Assembly: GCA_022826585.1 (NCBI GenBank)
Contig: JAJDUR010000058.1
Coordinates: forward strand, 1 to 32,297
Source of the DNA: Dehalococcoidia bacterium
GTDB lineage: Bacteria > Chloroflexota > Dehalococcoidia > Tepidiformales > Tepidiformaceae
DNA: 32,297 nt
Reading direction: 5' to 3'
The notes under the pieces: generated by a model
What the model was told of the DNA's origin: nothing
Seen by the model: the letters and a program-made list of their open reading frames with translations, nothing else
Database searches by the model: none
Program-made: the position numbers and the translations under genes
Shown here: positions 14,475 to 23,255 of the stretch, in pieces
Layout: every line of letters begins with the position of its first letter
How positions within the stretch are numbered: the stretch's first letter is position 1

Positions 14475-16323
14475 CGCTGAGACCGGCCTCGTGCTCCTGC
14501 TCGCCGGCGGCTCCGGCACCGCTGGCCGAACCGGAGGTCGCGCCGTCGATGTCGGAGCGGAGCGCCTTCACCTCGAACTCTTTCAGGTGCTCATGCTGCC
14601 CGTACAGTTGCTCCTCGACGTACGGTATGACGTCGTGCTCCCAGATGCGGTCGACGCGCTCTTCGCCAAGGCTGTCCTTCATAAAGTAGCTCGGGCCGAT
14701 GGCCGCCTCGCGGTTTTCCAGCTTCTCGTTGGCGCGGTCAACGACGTCCGCGACCCATCGTAGGTCGGGAGCTTTCGTGTCCAGCCAGCGCCCGAGCAGC
14801 CCCTTGACCGGTTCGGTGTCGGGATGGAACTCCACGAACGAGAACCGCCGTCGCAACGCTAGGTCGACCAGCGCGATAGAGCGGTCCGCCGTATTCATGG
14901 TGCCGATGATGTAGAGGTTCGAGGGCAGCGAGAAATCCGTGTCCGAGTACTGGAGACGCATCCCCTGGTCGCGGTACTCCAACAGGAAGTAAAGCTCGCC
15001 GAACACCTTGGCGATGTTCCCGCGATTGATCTCGTCGATAACGAGGAAGTGCTTCGTGCTCAGCCCCTTGTCGAGGTCCGCTTGCGCCTGCCTGGCCATC
15101 TGGACCAGTGGCCCGTCCCGCAGCTCGAACCCCGCTGCGCCGTCTTTCAGTGTGGGGCGGAACCCCTGAACGAAGTCCTCGTAGGCGTAGGACGGATGGA
15201 ACTGGACCAGCCGCACCCTCTCATCCGGCCCCGCCAGTGCCCGCGCCAGCTTCCGCGCGACGAACGTCTTCCCCGTCCCCGGCGGCCCCTGGAAGATCAC
15301 CTGCCGTTTCTCGTCGAGCAGCCGGCTGATGTTGTGGAGGAAGCCGGGGTCGAGCAGAAGTTCGTCCGCGAGCGCGTCCGAGTCAGGGACATGGGTAGGG
15401 GTATCGAACTCTGTGTCCTCGTCCTCCTCTGGGTCACTCTGTCCGCTCATCATCCAGACCACCGATTGCGCTTCGAGACGATTTGCGGGCCGCTCGAAGC
15501 CGAGTTCCCGTGTTCTGGCGAGGAGCTTGTCCAGGAATCCCAGCGCGTGCCCATAGAGCCCTTCCTCATCGGCCCCATCCGGCACCGGCTTGTAGCCCGT
15601 CCGCTCGTAGGCTTCCGTGAACTTCCCGACCCGGAAGGGCGGGTGCTGTTGGGCATCGAGGCCCATGAGGAGGACGGAGGCGACGGTCGTACGCACTCCC
15701 ACACCGGTGATCCCCGACGGGAGCAGGCGCTCGGTGAAGCCCCCCACGCGCTCAGTCGCGGAACTGTCACCCTCGGCATAGATCGCCCGCAGCGCATCGT
15801 TCGCCTCGTCGGGGGAGTTGTCCAGCCAGTCACGGAACTTGGCTATTGTTACTGGGTGGATGAGGTTGCTGGCGATGCCACTTTTGACCGGCTCCCGCCA
15901 GTTGGCGGACCTGTCTAGCACCGCCATGCGTGCTTCCCCCAGTTGCTGGCCGATCTTGACCTTGTAGTCGATCTCGTCGTCATCCATCTGCCCAGATGTA
16001 ATGAACGCCTGCGCTCGCCTGATGTAAGTATCGAGCGCGTCGTCTTCCTTGTGCTCATCGCCGGTTGTCTTTCGACCCCCCGAACGCCACCTCTCGTAAC
16101 TGGGCTGGGTTGGTTCATGCTCGCCGCTGCTATCCAGCGACCTGGCTTCCAGTTCTGTCTGCTCAACTCCGAGCATGTTCGCAGCAATCGGCAACGCTTC
16201 TTCTGCTTCTCCTGGCGTCGCGTACTTGGTCGCGTCCCTCCTGCCGACGGCATCCCTCCCTCCGCCGAAGTAATCGTAGCGGCCGCCACTCTTCCCCTTG
16301 GTCCGGATGATGTACTTCGCCAT
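14464..16323 (-). CDS. mcrB: McrB-like AAA+ GTPase subunit with a long N-terminal extension
   Basis: This 619-aa protein has a C-terminal AAA+ motor of the McrB clade: Walker A GPPGTGKT (346-353), Walker B LVIDEINRGN (427-436), the McrB signature MNTADRS (476-482) and RRRF (491-494). McrB hexamers bind modified DNA through an N-terminal domain and translocate using GTP. Here the first 320 residues are not the E. coli type. They comprise a small basic module (MAKYIIRTKGKSGGRYDYFG) and an acidic linker, then an alpha-helical domain at about 135-290 that may read the target. The ATG at 16323 follows AGGAG by 6 nt. It overlaps mcrC by 11 nt and starts 20 nt after the PD-(D/E)XK-like gene. A hand count over 15961-16080 gives 56% GC, against 77% in a sample of mfd, so transfer is likely. 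Confidence 0.9.
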   Translation of the reverse strand: MAKYIIRTKGKSGGRYDYFGGGRDAVGRRDATKYATPGEAEEALPIAANMLGVEQTELEARSLDSSGEHEPTQPSYERWRSGGRKTTGDEHKEDDALDTYIRRAQAFITSGQMDDDEIDYKVKIGQQLGEARMAVLDRSANWREPVKSGIASNLIHPVTIAKFRDWLDNSPDEANDALRAIYAEGDSSATERVGGFTERLLPSGITGVGVRTTVASVLLMGLDAQQHPPFRVGKFTEAYERTGYKPVPDGADEEGLYGHALGFLDKLLARTRELGFERPANRLEAQSVVWMMSGQSDPEEDEDTEFDTPTHVPDSDALADELLLDPGFLHNISRLLDEKRQVIFQGPPGTGKTFVARKLARALAGPDERVRLVQFHPSYAYEDFVQGFRPTLKDGAAGFELRDGPLVQMARQAQADLDKGLSTKHFLVIDEINRGNIAKVFGELYFLLEYRDQGMRLQYSDTDFSLPSNLYIIGTMNTADRSIALVDLALRRRFSFVEFHPDTEPVKGLLGRWLDTKAPDLRWVADVVDRANEKLENREAAIGPSYFMKDSLGEERVDRIWEHDVIPYVEEQLYGQHEHLKEFEVKALRSDIDGATSGSASGAGAAGEQEHEAGLSDAD

Positions 16324-16343
16324 GTTCTCCTGCCTTCCGTGTG

Positions 16344-17168
16344 TTACCCCATCCGCCCCAGCAGCGCCCCGTACTCCGCCAGCCCCACCGGCCGCACCAC
16401 CCGGCCCATGCCCGACCAGTGCTCCCAGCGCCAGTTGCCCGTCGCGCGGGGCTGGCCGGCGGGCTCCTCCAGGGGTGACGTCTTGCTGGCCAGCATCAGG
16501 TGGTAGTGCTCGCTCAGGGGGAGCGACTCGTTCACCAGGCCGATCCAGAACCGCAGCTCGCCGTCGTCCGGCGCGAAGGTCGTGCCCAGGTAGCGGTAGC
16601 GGCCCTGCACCGGCGTCGACGAGCTGTTCTCGTAGCGAACGGCGTTCCCGAAACGCTCGCGCAGCGCTGCCCCGCCGAGGGCGTACAGCCGGTTCGTGTG
16701 GAGCGCGTCGTCCAGTCCCACCGCCTCCAGCCCGAGCACGTCGCGACGCACGAACTCCGCGAACTCCCTCGCCAGCCGTGCCGTGCCGCCGGCGAGGGCA
16801 TCGGCGATGGCGCTCCATGTCACGGCGCCGTTTGCGCCCTCGTCGAACCCGATCTGGAGTCGAAGCCGCGCCCCCTGGGTCAGCGGCCGCTCGACCGCCG
16901 CCGTCGGCGCCACCTCGATCTCGACCAGCGCTTCTTGCCCGTCCGCGAACGTGATCGCGAGGTCCGCGACCGGTGCGTCGGGCCCCGGCTGCACCGTGAC
17001 CTCCGTCACCGCTCCCTGCGTCCCCGCCGCCTGCCCGAAGAGCGCGGCGAGCGCCTCGTTGCCCGTTCCCAGCAGGTAGGCGAGGCCGTTCGTGCAGTAG
17101 TCCTCGAAGGGCGATGCCGCCCCGGGCCGGTAGGCCGAGAGCATCGTGAAAAGGTTGGCGCCGTCCAC
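16344..17168 (-). CDS. PD-(D/E)XK-nuclease-like hypothetical protein between mfd and mcrB
   Basis: This protein of about 274 aa has no name I can give with certainty. NLFTMLSAYRP and SPFEDYCTNGLAYLL near the N-terminus resemble the opening of several PD-(D/E)XK superfamily proteins, where the Glu (E22) helps bind metal. D69 (VADLAITF) and E83/E85 (ALVEIEV) then give a D-x13-E-x-E pattern; the usual Lys is replaced by Glu, so activity is uncertain. The rest (YRYLGTTFAPDDGELRFWIGL, SEHYHLMLASKTS) is unrecognised. The start is taken as GTG 17168; ATG 17144 is an alternative. It lies 35 nt after mfd and 20 nt before mcrB, all co-oriented. Its GC looks like mfd rather than mcrB, so it may be resident rather than part of the restriction island. 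Confidence 0.55.
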   Translation of the reverse strand: MDGANLFTMLSAYRPGAASPFEDYCTNGLAYLLGTGNEALAALFGQAAGTQGAVTEVTVQPGPDAPVADLAITFADGQEALVEIEVAPTAAVERPLTQGARLRLQIGFDEGANGAVTWSAIADALAGGTARLAREFAEFVRRDVLGLEAVGLDDALHTNRLYALGGAALRERFGNAVRYENSSSTPVQGRYRYLGTTFAPDDGELRFWIGLVNESLPLSEHYHLMLASKTSPLEEPAGQPRATGNWRWEHWSGMGRVVRPVGLAEYGALLGRMG

Positions 17169-17203
17169 GCCCTCAGTATGGACCCCGCCCCCGCGCGGTC
17201 CAG

Positions 17204-20200
17204 TCAGGCTGCGTCCGCCAGCGCCCGCAGCACCCGCACGATGAGCGGCATCCACTCCGTCCCCGCCTGCTCCCGCGCGATACGCACCTGTTCCGGCCCG
17301 ACCCGCACGCCCGGCGCCCCAAGACCCTCGACCGCGCGATGGTGCGCGCGCGTCGAGCCCCCGCGCAGCCGCAGGTGGAAGCTCTCCGGGCTGGTCGAGA
17401 TGCGCTCCACCCCCGCGCGCCGGCCCACCGCCTTCAGCAGCGACACGCCGAGCAGGTTCTGGACGAGTGGGGGCGGCTCCCCGAAGCGGTCCCGCAGCTC
17501 CTCCTCCATCTCCGCCACCTCCCGGGGCGAATCGAGCTTCGCGACCCGCTCGTAGATCGCGAGTCGCGTCTCCATATCCGCGACATAACGCTCCGGGATC
17601 GACGCGCTCACGGGCAGGTCGATGCGCGGCGCCGGGGGCAGCGCCCGCCCGTCAACGCCGCCCCCGCCCTCCAGCCCGCCCCGCAGCGCCTCCACCGCCT
17701 CCCCCACGAGCTTCGAGAACAGGTCGAATCCCACCGCCGCGATGTGCCCGCTTTGCTCCGCCCCGAGCAGGTTCCCCGCCCCGCGAATCTCCAGGTCGCG
17801 CAGCGCGATCTGGAAGCCGCTCCCCAGCTCCGCCGCCTCGAATATCGCCGCCAGCCGCTTCTGCGCCGCCTCCGAGATCGCCCGGTTGCGGTCGTAGAGG
17901 AAGTAGGCGAACGCGCGGTTCGCCGAGCGCCCCACCCGGCCCCGCAGCTGGTAGAGCTGCGCCAGCCCGAACTGGTTCGCGTTGTTGATAATGATGGTGT
18001 TCACGTTCGGCAGGTCGAGCCCGCTCTCGATGATCGTCGTGCAGAGCAACACGTCGTACTCACCCGCCCCGAACTCGACCATCACTCGCTCGAGCTGCTC
18101 CTCCGGCATCTGCCCGTGCCCGATCGCGATCTCCGCCTCCGGCACGAGGTCGCGTAGCCGCAGCGCGATCCGCTCGATGTTCTGCACGCGGTTGTGCACG
18201 AAGTACACCTGTCCGCCCCGCTCCATCTCCCGCACGATCGCCTCGCGTACGATCTCGTCGTCCCACCCCGTCACGTACGTCCGGATCGGAAGGCGCTCCT
18301 CCGGCGGCGTCGCCACCATCGACGTGTCGCGGATGCCCGCCAGCGACATCTGCAGCGTCCGCGGGATCGGCGTCGCCGACATGGTCAGCGTGTCCACCTC
18401 CGCCCGCATCTGCCGGAACCGCTCCTTGTGTCCCACGCCGAACCGCTGCTCCTCGTCGATGACCACCAGCCCGAGGTCCTTGAACGCCACGTCCCTCTGC
18501 AGCAGCCGGTGCGTCCCGATGGCCACGTCGATGTCGCCCCCCCTGATCTGGTCGACGATGTCGTGCTGCTCACCCGGGCTCCGGAAGCGCGAGAGCACCG
18601 CGACCTCGACGGGGAACCCGCTCATTCGCTCGCGGAACGTCTGCCCGTGCTGCTCCGCCAGCACCGTTGTCGGGACGAGCACCGCCACCTGCCGCCCCGC
18701 CATCACGGCCTTGAACGCGGCCCGCACGGCCACCTCCGTCTTCCCGTACCCGACGTCCCCCGCGATCAGACGGTCCATCGGCTTCGTCGACTCCATGTCC
18801 GCCTTCACGTCCGTGATTGCCTGCAGCTGGTCCGGCGTCTCCACGAACGGGAAGGCGCCCTCCATCTCGATCTGCCAGGGACCGTCCTCCGCGCAGGCGT
18901 CCCCCTCCGCCACCGCCCGCCGCGCGTACAGGTCGAGCAGCTCCTGCGCGATCTCCGCCACCGCCCGACGCACCCGGCGCTTCGTGTGCGCCCACTCCTG
19001 CGACCCCAGCCGGGTGAGCGACGGCGGCCGGTCGCTCGGCCCGACGTAGGCGCTCACGGCGTCGAGCTGGTCCGTCGGCACGAAGAGCCGGTCGCCCTCG
19101 GCGTACTCCAGTTCCAGGTACTCGCGCTCGACCCCGTCCGTCGTCCGCCGCGTGAGCCCCGCGAAGCGCGCGATCCCGTGGTCGATGTGCACGACCGAAT
19201 CCCCCGGCTGGAGCGTCGTCAGGATGTTCGGCGTGATGCCCCGCCTTCGTCGCTGCGGACGCCGCGTGCGGCGCAGCCCGAACACCTCCTCGTCGCTGAT
19301 CAGCGCGAAGGTCTCCCCCAGCAGGAACCCTCCCGATGCCGTCGCCGGCACGATTACGACCGTGCCCGGCTCGGGAGCATCGCCGAGCGCTCGGGTGAGC
19401 AGGGGCGTGAGCCCTTCCTCCTCCATCAGGTCCGCCAGCCGCAGCGCCTGCTGCGAAGCCAGCACCACCGCCCGCCCTTCCTCCGCCCACGCTTCCGCCT
19501 GCCGCACCACCTCCCGGATCCGCCCCCCGAACGCCGGCGCCGCCGCGAACGGCAGCCGCTCCGCCCCCAGCGCCTCCGCCCCGAACCGCCCCAGCTCGAC
19601 CCTCCTCTCGTGCCCGTCCAGCAGCCGCCCCACCGCCTCCGGCCCCAGCCCGAGGCTCGGAAGCCCCTCGGGTATCTCGCCCCGCCGTTCAAGTGTGCCC
19701 TGGGCCTCTTCCTGGTGGCGGACGTGCAACGCCAGGGCCTCCGCCCCATCCTCCCGCTCGTCGACCACGACCAGCGTGTCCGGTTCGAGGTGGTCGAATG
19801 CCGTCGCGCGGTTCAGCAGCGGCTCGAAGTACCCGGGGAAGCGGCTCCGCTCGCCCCCTGCCAGCAGCTCCAGTTCCTGCGCGATCGCCTCCGCCGCCTC
19901 GCCCCCGACGGTTATCGCGTCCCGCAGCTCCCGCGCGCGAGACTGCGCCTCTGCGGTGTGGCTCGCGAGAGGCGGCAGCACCGCCGACTCCACCCGCCCG
20001 ATGCTCCGCTGCGTCTCCAGGTCGATGCGCCGGATGCTCTCGATCTCGTCCCCGAAGAACTCGATCCGCAGCGGCTCCTCCGCCCCCGCCGGGAAGACGT
20101 CGAGGATGCCTCCCCGCCGCGCCGCCACGCCCGGCTCCTCCGCCAGCGCCTCGAAGCGGTACCCCGCAGCCTCCAGGTCCCGCTGGAGGGCTTCCGGCGC

Positions 20201-20632
20201 GAGCGTCCCCCCGACCCACACTTCCGTCCCGGCCGCATCCACCTCCGGCCCCGCCCGGAACTCCGCCACCGCTGCCCACGACGCGACCACCAGCGCGCCC
20301 TCCCCTCCCCGCAGCAGCCGCAGCGCCCGGTCGCGCTCCGCGACCGCCGCCGGGTCGTCTTCCGCAAGCTCGTAGGGAAGCCGCTCACCGGCGGGTAGCT
20401 GCGCGACGGGAAGGTCGCCCGCGTACAGCGCCAGCTCCTCCGCCAGCACTGACGCCCGTCCCGGGCTTGCCGCCAGCACGAGCGTCGGCCCTTCGCGCCC
20501 CGTGGCCAGCCCCGCGATCGTCACCGGCTTGGCCTGCTCCGGCACCCCCAGATCGACCGGCCCGCGACCGCGCAGCGGCCCGCCGAGGTGACCCTCGATG
20601 GCCTTCCGCACGCCTGCCAGCTGGCTCGCCAT
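17204..20632 (-). CDS. mfd: Transcription-repair coupling factor Mfd
   Basis: The 1142-aa protein is full length for Mfd, the ATP-dependent translocase that removes stalled RNA polymerase and recruits UvrA. The N-terminal UvrB-like module includes GGILDVFPAGAEEPLRIEFF near residue 175. A CarD-like RNA-polymerase-interacting domain is at about 473-532 (LQPGDSVVHIDHGIARFAGL). The RecG-like motor has Walker A GDVGYGKT (625-632), DEEQ (726-729) and SATPIPR (752-758), plus QLRGRVGRS and the TRCF C-terminal domain. I prefer the ATG at 20632: an upstream TTG at 20683 would place a 10-bp hairpin inside the coding region. glcF lies upstream across a repeat-bearing spacer; the PD-(D/E)XK-like gene follows after 35 nt. 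Confidence 0.97.
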   Translation of the reverse strand: MASQLAGVRKAIEGHLGGPLRGRGPVDLGVPEQAKPVTIAGLATGREGPTLVLAASPGRASVLAEELALYAGDLPVAQLPAGERLPYELAEDDPAAVAERDRALRLLRGGEGALVVASWAAVAEFRAGPEVDAAGTEVWVGGTLAPEALQRDLEAAGYRFEALAEEPGVAARRGGILDVFPAGAEEPLRIEFFGDEIESIRRIDLETQRSIGRVESAVLPPLASHTAEAQSRARELRDAITVGGEAAEAIAQELELLAGGERSRFPGYFEPLLNRATAFDHLEPDTLVVVDEREDGAEALALHVRHQEEAQGTLERRGEIPEGLPSLGLGPEAVGRLLDGHERRVELGRFGAEALGAERLPFAAAPAFGGRIREVVRQAEAWAEEGRAVVLASQQALRLADLMEEEGLTPLLTRALGDAPEPGTVVIVPATASGGFLLGETFALISDEEVFGLRRTRRPQRRRRGITPNILTTLQPGDSVVHIDHGIARFAGLTRRTTDGVEREYLELEYAEGDRLFVPTDQLDAVSAYVGPSDRPPSLTRLGSQEWAHTKRRVRRAVAEIAQELLDLYARRAVAEGDACAEDGPWQIEMEGAFPFVETPDQLQAITDVKADMESTKPMDRLIAGDVGYGKTEVAVRAAFKAVMAGRQVAVLVPTTVLAEQHGQTFRERMSGFPVEVAVLSRFRSPGEQHDIVDQIRGGDIDVAIGTHRLLQRDVAFKDLGLVVIDEEQRFGVGHKERFRQMRAEVDTLTMSATPIPRTLQMSLAGIRDTSMVATPPEERLPIRTYVTGWDDEIVREAIVREMERGGQVYFVHNRVQNIERIALRLRDLVPEAEIAIGHGQMPEEQLERVMVEFGAGEYDVLLCTTIIESGLDLPNVNTIIINNANQFGLAQLYQLRGRVGRSANRAFAYFLYDRNRAISEAAQKRLAAIFEAAELGSGFQIALRDLEIRGAGNLLGAEQSGHIAAVGFDLFSKLVGEAVEALRGGLEGGGGVDGRALPPAPRIDLPVSASIPERYVADMETRLAIYERVAKLDSPREVAEMEEELRDRFGEPPPLVQNLLGVSLLKAVGRRAGVERISTSPESFHLRLRGGSTRAHHRAVEGLGAPGVRVGPEQVRIAREQAGTEWMPLIVRVLRALADAA

Positions 20633-20653
20633 GTCGCGCCCCAACGCCTCTTG

Positions 20654-20676
20654 GCCCGAGCGCTTTGCGCTCGGGC
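20654..20676. other. 10-bp perfect hairpin upstream of mfd
   Basis: GCCCGAGCGC (20654-20663) and GCGCTCGGGC (20667-20676) are exact inverted copies with a 3-nt loop. It lies 22 nt before the mfd ATG and about 140 nt after the glcF stop. It could end the glc transcript or structure the mfd leader. No T-rich tail follows on the minus strand, so the terminator call is weak. Confidence 0.5.
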
Positions 20677-20695
20677 GTCGCAACAGGGTAGCAGG

Positions 20696-20828
20696 GGACT
20701 AGTGGCTGGTGATTAGTGAATAGTGACTCGTGAGTAGTACCTACTGGCTGGCCTGTCGCTAGTCCTTGCTGACAGCCGCGAGCGAAGCGAGCCACCAACC
20801 ACTATCCACCATTCACTACTCACTATTC
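20696..20828. repeat. Degenerate TAGTGAATAGTG-type intergenic repeat with inverted copies
   Basis: The spacer between glcF and mfd is AT-richer than anything nearby and is built of related short words (AGTGGCTGGT, TTAGTGAATAGTG, GTGAGTAGT). GAATAGTGA plus GTAGT on the left (20718-20738) reappear inverted at 20815-20828 without a 7-nt CTCGTGA insert, and further complementary words (CCACCAACCACTATCCACC) lie at 20792-20810. The repeat runs into glcF: its last three codons and stop (20827-20816, AAT AGT GAG TAG) are repeat sequence. No transposase or clear terminal repeats are present. It resembles short non-coding repeats scattered between genes in some GC-rich genomes. Confidence 0.6.
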
Positions 20829-22075
20829 CCCGCCTCGTCGAGCGCCTCCGCCAGGTGCAGGACGCGCGCCTCGATGCCCGCCTCCCGCACGGCCGCCTCG
20901 TACTGCATCTGGCAGCCGGGGTTGGCCGTCACGATGATGTCCGGCCGGTGCTTGCCGAACTGGGCCGCCTTTCGCGCCCGCAGCTCCCCCGACATCCCCG
21001 GCTCGATGAGGCTGTAGATGCCCGCCGCCCCGCAGCACATGTCCGCCCCCTCCGTCTCGACCAGTTCGCACCCCTCGATGGCCCCCAGCAGCGCTCGGGG
21101 CTCGGCGCTGATGCCCTGCGCGTGCGCGAGGTGGCACGCGTCCTGGTAGGCGACCCGCGCCCGCAGCCGCCCCGAGGGCAGGTCCCGGCCCGCGAGGTAC
21201 TCGCTGAAGTCGACCACCTTCGCGGCCATCGCCTCCGCCCGCTCGGCGAACTCGGTGTCACCCGCCAGCAGCTCGCCGTACTCCTTCATCGCCGCGCCGC
21301 ACCCCGCCGAGTTCACGACAACCGTCTCCGCCCCCGACGCCTCGAGCGCCGCGATGTTCGCGCGCGCCAGCCGCCGCGCCTGCTCGAGGTCGCCGTCGTG
21401 GGCGCTGAGCGCCCCGCAGCACCCCTGCCCCCGCGGCGCGAATACCTGCGCGCCGGAGCGTTCCAGGACCCGCACGCTCGAACGGTGCACGTCCCCGAAC
21501 AGCTCGCCCATCACGCACCCCGTGAACAGCGCGACATCGCCCGTCCCCGCCGCATCCCGCGGCCGGAACGGACGTCCCGGCCGCCCAAGCTGCGCCTCCA
21601 GCCTCCCCAGCGCCCCCATCAGCCGCAGGACTCCCGACGCTCGCACGAGCCCCCGCACCGGTGAGCGTGCGAACCAGCGCACCGGCGCCATCGCCGCCGC
21701 CAGCACCCATCGCCTCGCGACAATGTTCCGCAGGGCGAAGCGGCGCAGCCGCCGCTGCCAGCCCTTCGACGGTGGCGCTGCGTCGAGCTGCGCCCGCGCC
21801 CGCTCCATGATGCGCCCGTAGGGTACCCCGCTCGGGCAGACCGCCTCGCAGGCCCGGCACTGGAGGCACAGCTCCCAGTGCCCCTGCACGGCTTCCGTCA
21901 GGGGGATGCGCTCCTCCGCCACTGCCCGCGCGAGGTGGATGCGCCCCCGCGGCGACTCCACCTCCAGCCCCGTGATCGCGTACGTCGGGCACGAGTTCAC
22001 GCACAGGCCGCAGTGGACGCACTTCGCCAGGTCCGCCGTGTCCGGCGCGTCGTCCGCCAGCGGCCAGCCGGTCAT
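20816..22075 (-). CDS. glcF: Glycolate oxidase iron-sulfur subunit GlcF
   Basis: This 419-aa electron-transfer subunit has two 4Fe-4S ferredoxin motifs, CVHCGLCVNSCP (C19-C29) and CLQCRACEAVCP (about 70-81), followed by two cysteine-rich CCG domains (GCVMGELFGD/GCCGALSAHDG and CQDACHLAH-like/CCGAAGIYSL). It passes electrons from the FAD subunits of glycolate dehydrogenase towards quinone at the membrane. Its ATG at 22075 follows the glcE stop by one base (TGAGATG), indicating coupled translation; a TTG at 22090 is the weaker option. The final residues NSE and the stop codon come from the intergenic repeat, so the natural C-terminus may have been altered. It is the last gene of the Fur-glcDEF operon. 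Confidence 0.92.
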   Translation of the reverse strand: MTGWPLADDAPDTADLAKCVHCGLCVNSCPTYAITGLEVESPRGRIHLARAVAEERIPLTEAVQGHWELCLQCRACEAVCPSGVPYGRIMERARAQLDAAPPSKGWQRRLRRFALRNIVARRWVLAAAMAPVRWFARSPVRGLVRASGVLRLMGALGRLEAQLGRPGRPFRPRDAAGTGDVALFTGCVMGELFGDVHRSSVRVLERSGAQVFAPRGQGCCGALSAHDGDLEQARRLARANIAALEASGAETVVVNSAGCGAAMKEYGELLAGDTEFAERAEAMAAKVVDFSEYLAGRDLPSGRLRARVAYQDACHLAHAQGISAEPRALLGAIEGCELVETEGADMCCGAAGIYSLIEPGMSGELRARKAAQFGKHRPDIIVTANPGCQMQYEAAVREAGIEARVLHLAEALDEAGNSE

Positions 22076-22076
22076 C

Positions 22077-23255
22077 TCAGAGGCCGCCAACGAACCGGCC
22101 AGCGTTCAGGCGGCCGTCCGGGTCGAACGCGCCCTTCACCGCCGCCAGCCGCGCGAAGTTGGGTGAGTGCCCCCACGGATCGAGCGTTCTCCGCAGCTCC
22201 TCCGGCAGGCGCTCGGCCACGAGCGCTCCCCCCGCCTCCGCCAGCGACGCCCGCAGCCTCCCTGCCGCCCCCGCGAGGGCGTCCGCCCCGGGGAGCGCGC
22301 TGGCCTCCCAGGTGGCGCGAACCTCCCGCGCGAGTGGCCGCACGAGCACCCGTGCCGGCTCCAGCGCCTTGAGCGCTTCCGTTGTCGAACCGATGGCGCT
22401 CGTCGCGCACGAGGCCCGCAGCGTGAGCGCGTCCCCGTTCCCGAAGCCGAGGTCGCGCGCGGCGAGATACTCCCCGTCGCCGCATGGCGCGAGGTCCGCG
22501 CTCGCCACGCTCTCCGCCTTCGGCACCGCCCCTTCGACCAGTCGGACCACCCCCTCCCAGCCGCCATCCCCCCTCGTCAGGTCCAGCAGCTCGGGGCGCA
22601 GGTCGGCCCGCAGGAACGTCTCCGCCAGCGCCTGCCCCTCCGCCAGCGACCCCACCTCGAAGCGCAGGTCGATCGTCTCGACCCGCGGCAGCACGCGCAC
22701 CGCCACCGACGTCACAATCCCGATCGTGCCGAGCGACCCGCACCACAGCCGCATCAGGTCGTAGCCAGTCACGTTCTTCACCACGCGCCCGCCCGCCTTC
22801 ACCAGTTCGCCGTCGGCGCGCAGCACGGTCATCCCCAGCACGAAGTCGCGCGGGAGGCCGTGTCGCGTGCGCAGCGGCCCCCCCGTCCCCACCGCCAGCA
22901 CCCCGCCGATGGTCGCCTGCTCCGCGCCGGGCGGGTCGAGCGGCAGCCGCTGCCCCGCCGCCGCCAGCTGCGCGCCCAGCGCCCCCAGCGTGACGCCCGC
23001 GGGCACGACCGCCGTCAGGTCCGCCGGCTCGTGCTCGACTTCCCCCGCCAGCGCCGGCCGCACGTCCACGAGCGCGAAGGGTTCGCGCGGCGCGTTCCCC
23101 AGCGCGAGCTGGGTGCCTCCCCCCACCGGAACAAGCGTCCGGCCGTCCCGTTCCGCCACCAGATCCCGCAATTCGTCGAGTGTCGCGGGCGCGGCTACCG
23201 CCTGCGCCGTGCCTCCCGCCACGAGGGGCGGCGCCTGCGCCGCCGCCTCAGACAT
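22077..23255 (-). CDS. glcE: Glycolate oxidase FAD-binding subunit GlcE
   Basis: This 392-aa PCMH-type FAD-binding protein has LVPVGGGTQLALG (about 41-53) holding the FAD pyrophosphate loop, then ATIGGVLAVGTGGPLRTRHG and GGRVVKNVTGYDL, typical of GlcE. The C-terminus, AAVKGAFDPDGRLNAGRF, is the family ending. It forms the glycolate dehydrogenase complex with GlcD and GlcF, oxidising glycolate to glyoxylate. The ATG at 23255 overlaps the glcD stop by 8 nt; the longer upstream reading has no homology. The gene is between glcD and glcF in the same order as in E. coli. Confidence 0.92.
   Translation of the reverse strand: MSEAAAQAPPLVAGGTAQAVAAPATLDELRDLVAERDGRTLVPVGGGTQLALGNAPREPFALVDVRPALAGEVEHEPADLTAVVPAGVTLGALGAQLAAAGQRLPLDPPGAEQATIGGVLAVGTGGPLRTRHGLPRDFVLGMTVLRADGELVKAGGRVVKNVTGYDLMRLWCGSLGTIGIVTSVAVRVLPRVETIDLRFEVGSLAEGQALAETFLRADLRPELLDLTRGDGGWEGVVRLVEGAVPKAESVASADLAPCGDGEYLAARDLGFGNGDALTLRASCATSAIGSTTEALKALEPARVLVRPLAREVRATWEASALPGADALAGAAGRLRASLAEAGGALVAERLPEELRRTLDPWGHSPNFARLAAVKGAFDPDGRLNAGRFVGGL

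Noticed and set aside
13260-17168. The mcr region as a wholly new defence system
   Set aside because: McrB and McrC carry all standard motifs, so the core is a known type; only the N-terminal domain and the neighbouring gene are uncertain.
18194-20398. 734-codon open frame opposite mfd
   Set aside because: Mfd is unmistakable on the minus strand; this antisense frame is Arg/His/Leu/Pro-rich noise.
20632-20683. TTG start for mfd giving 17 more residues
   Set aside because: The extra part encodes a perfect 10-bp hairpin and lacks homology-like sequence; the ATG at 20632 is simpler.
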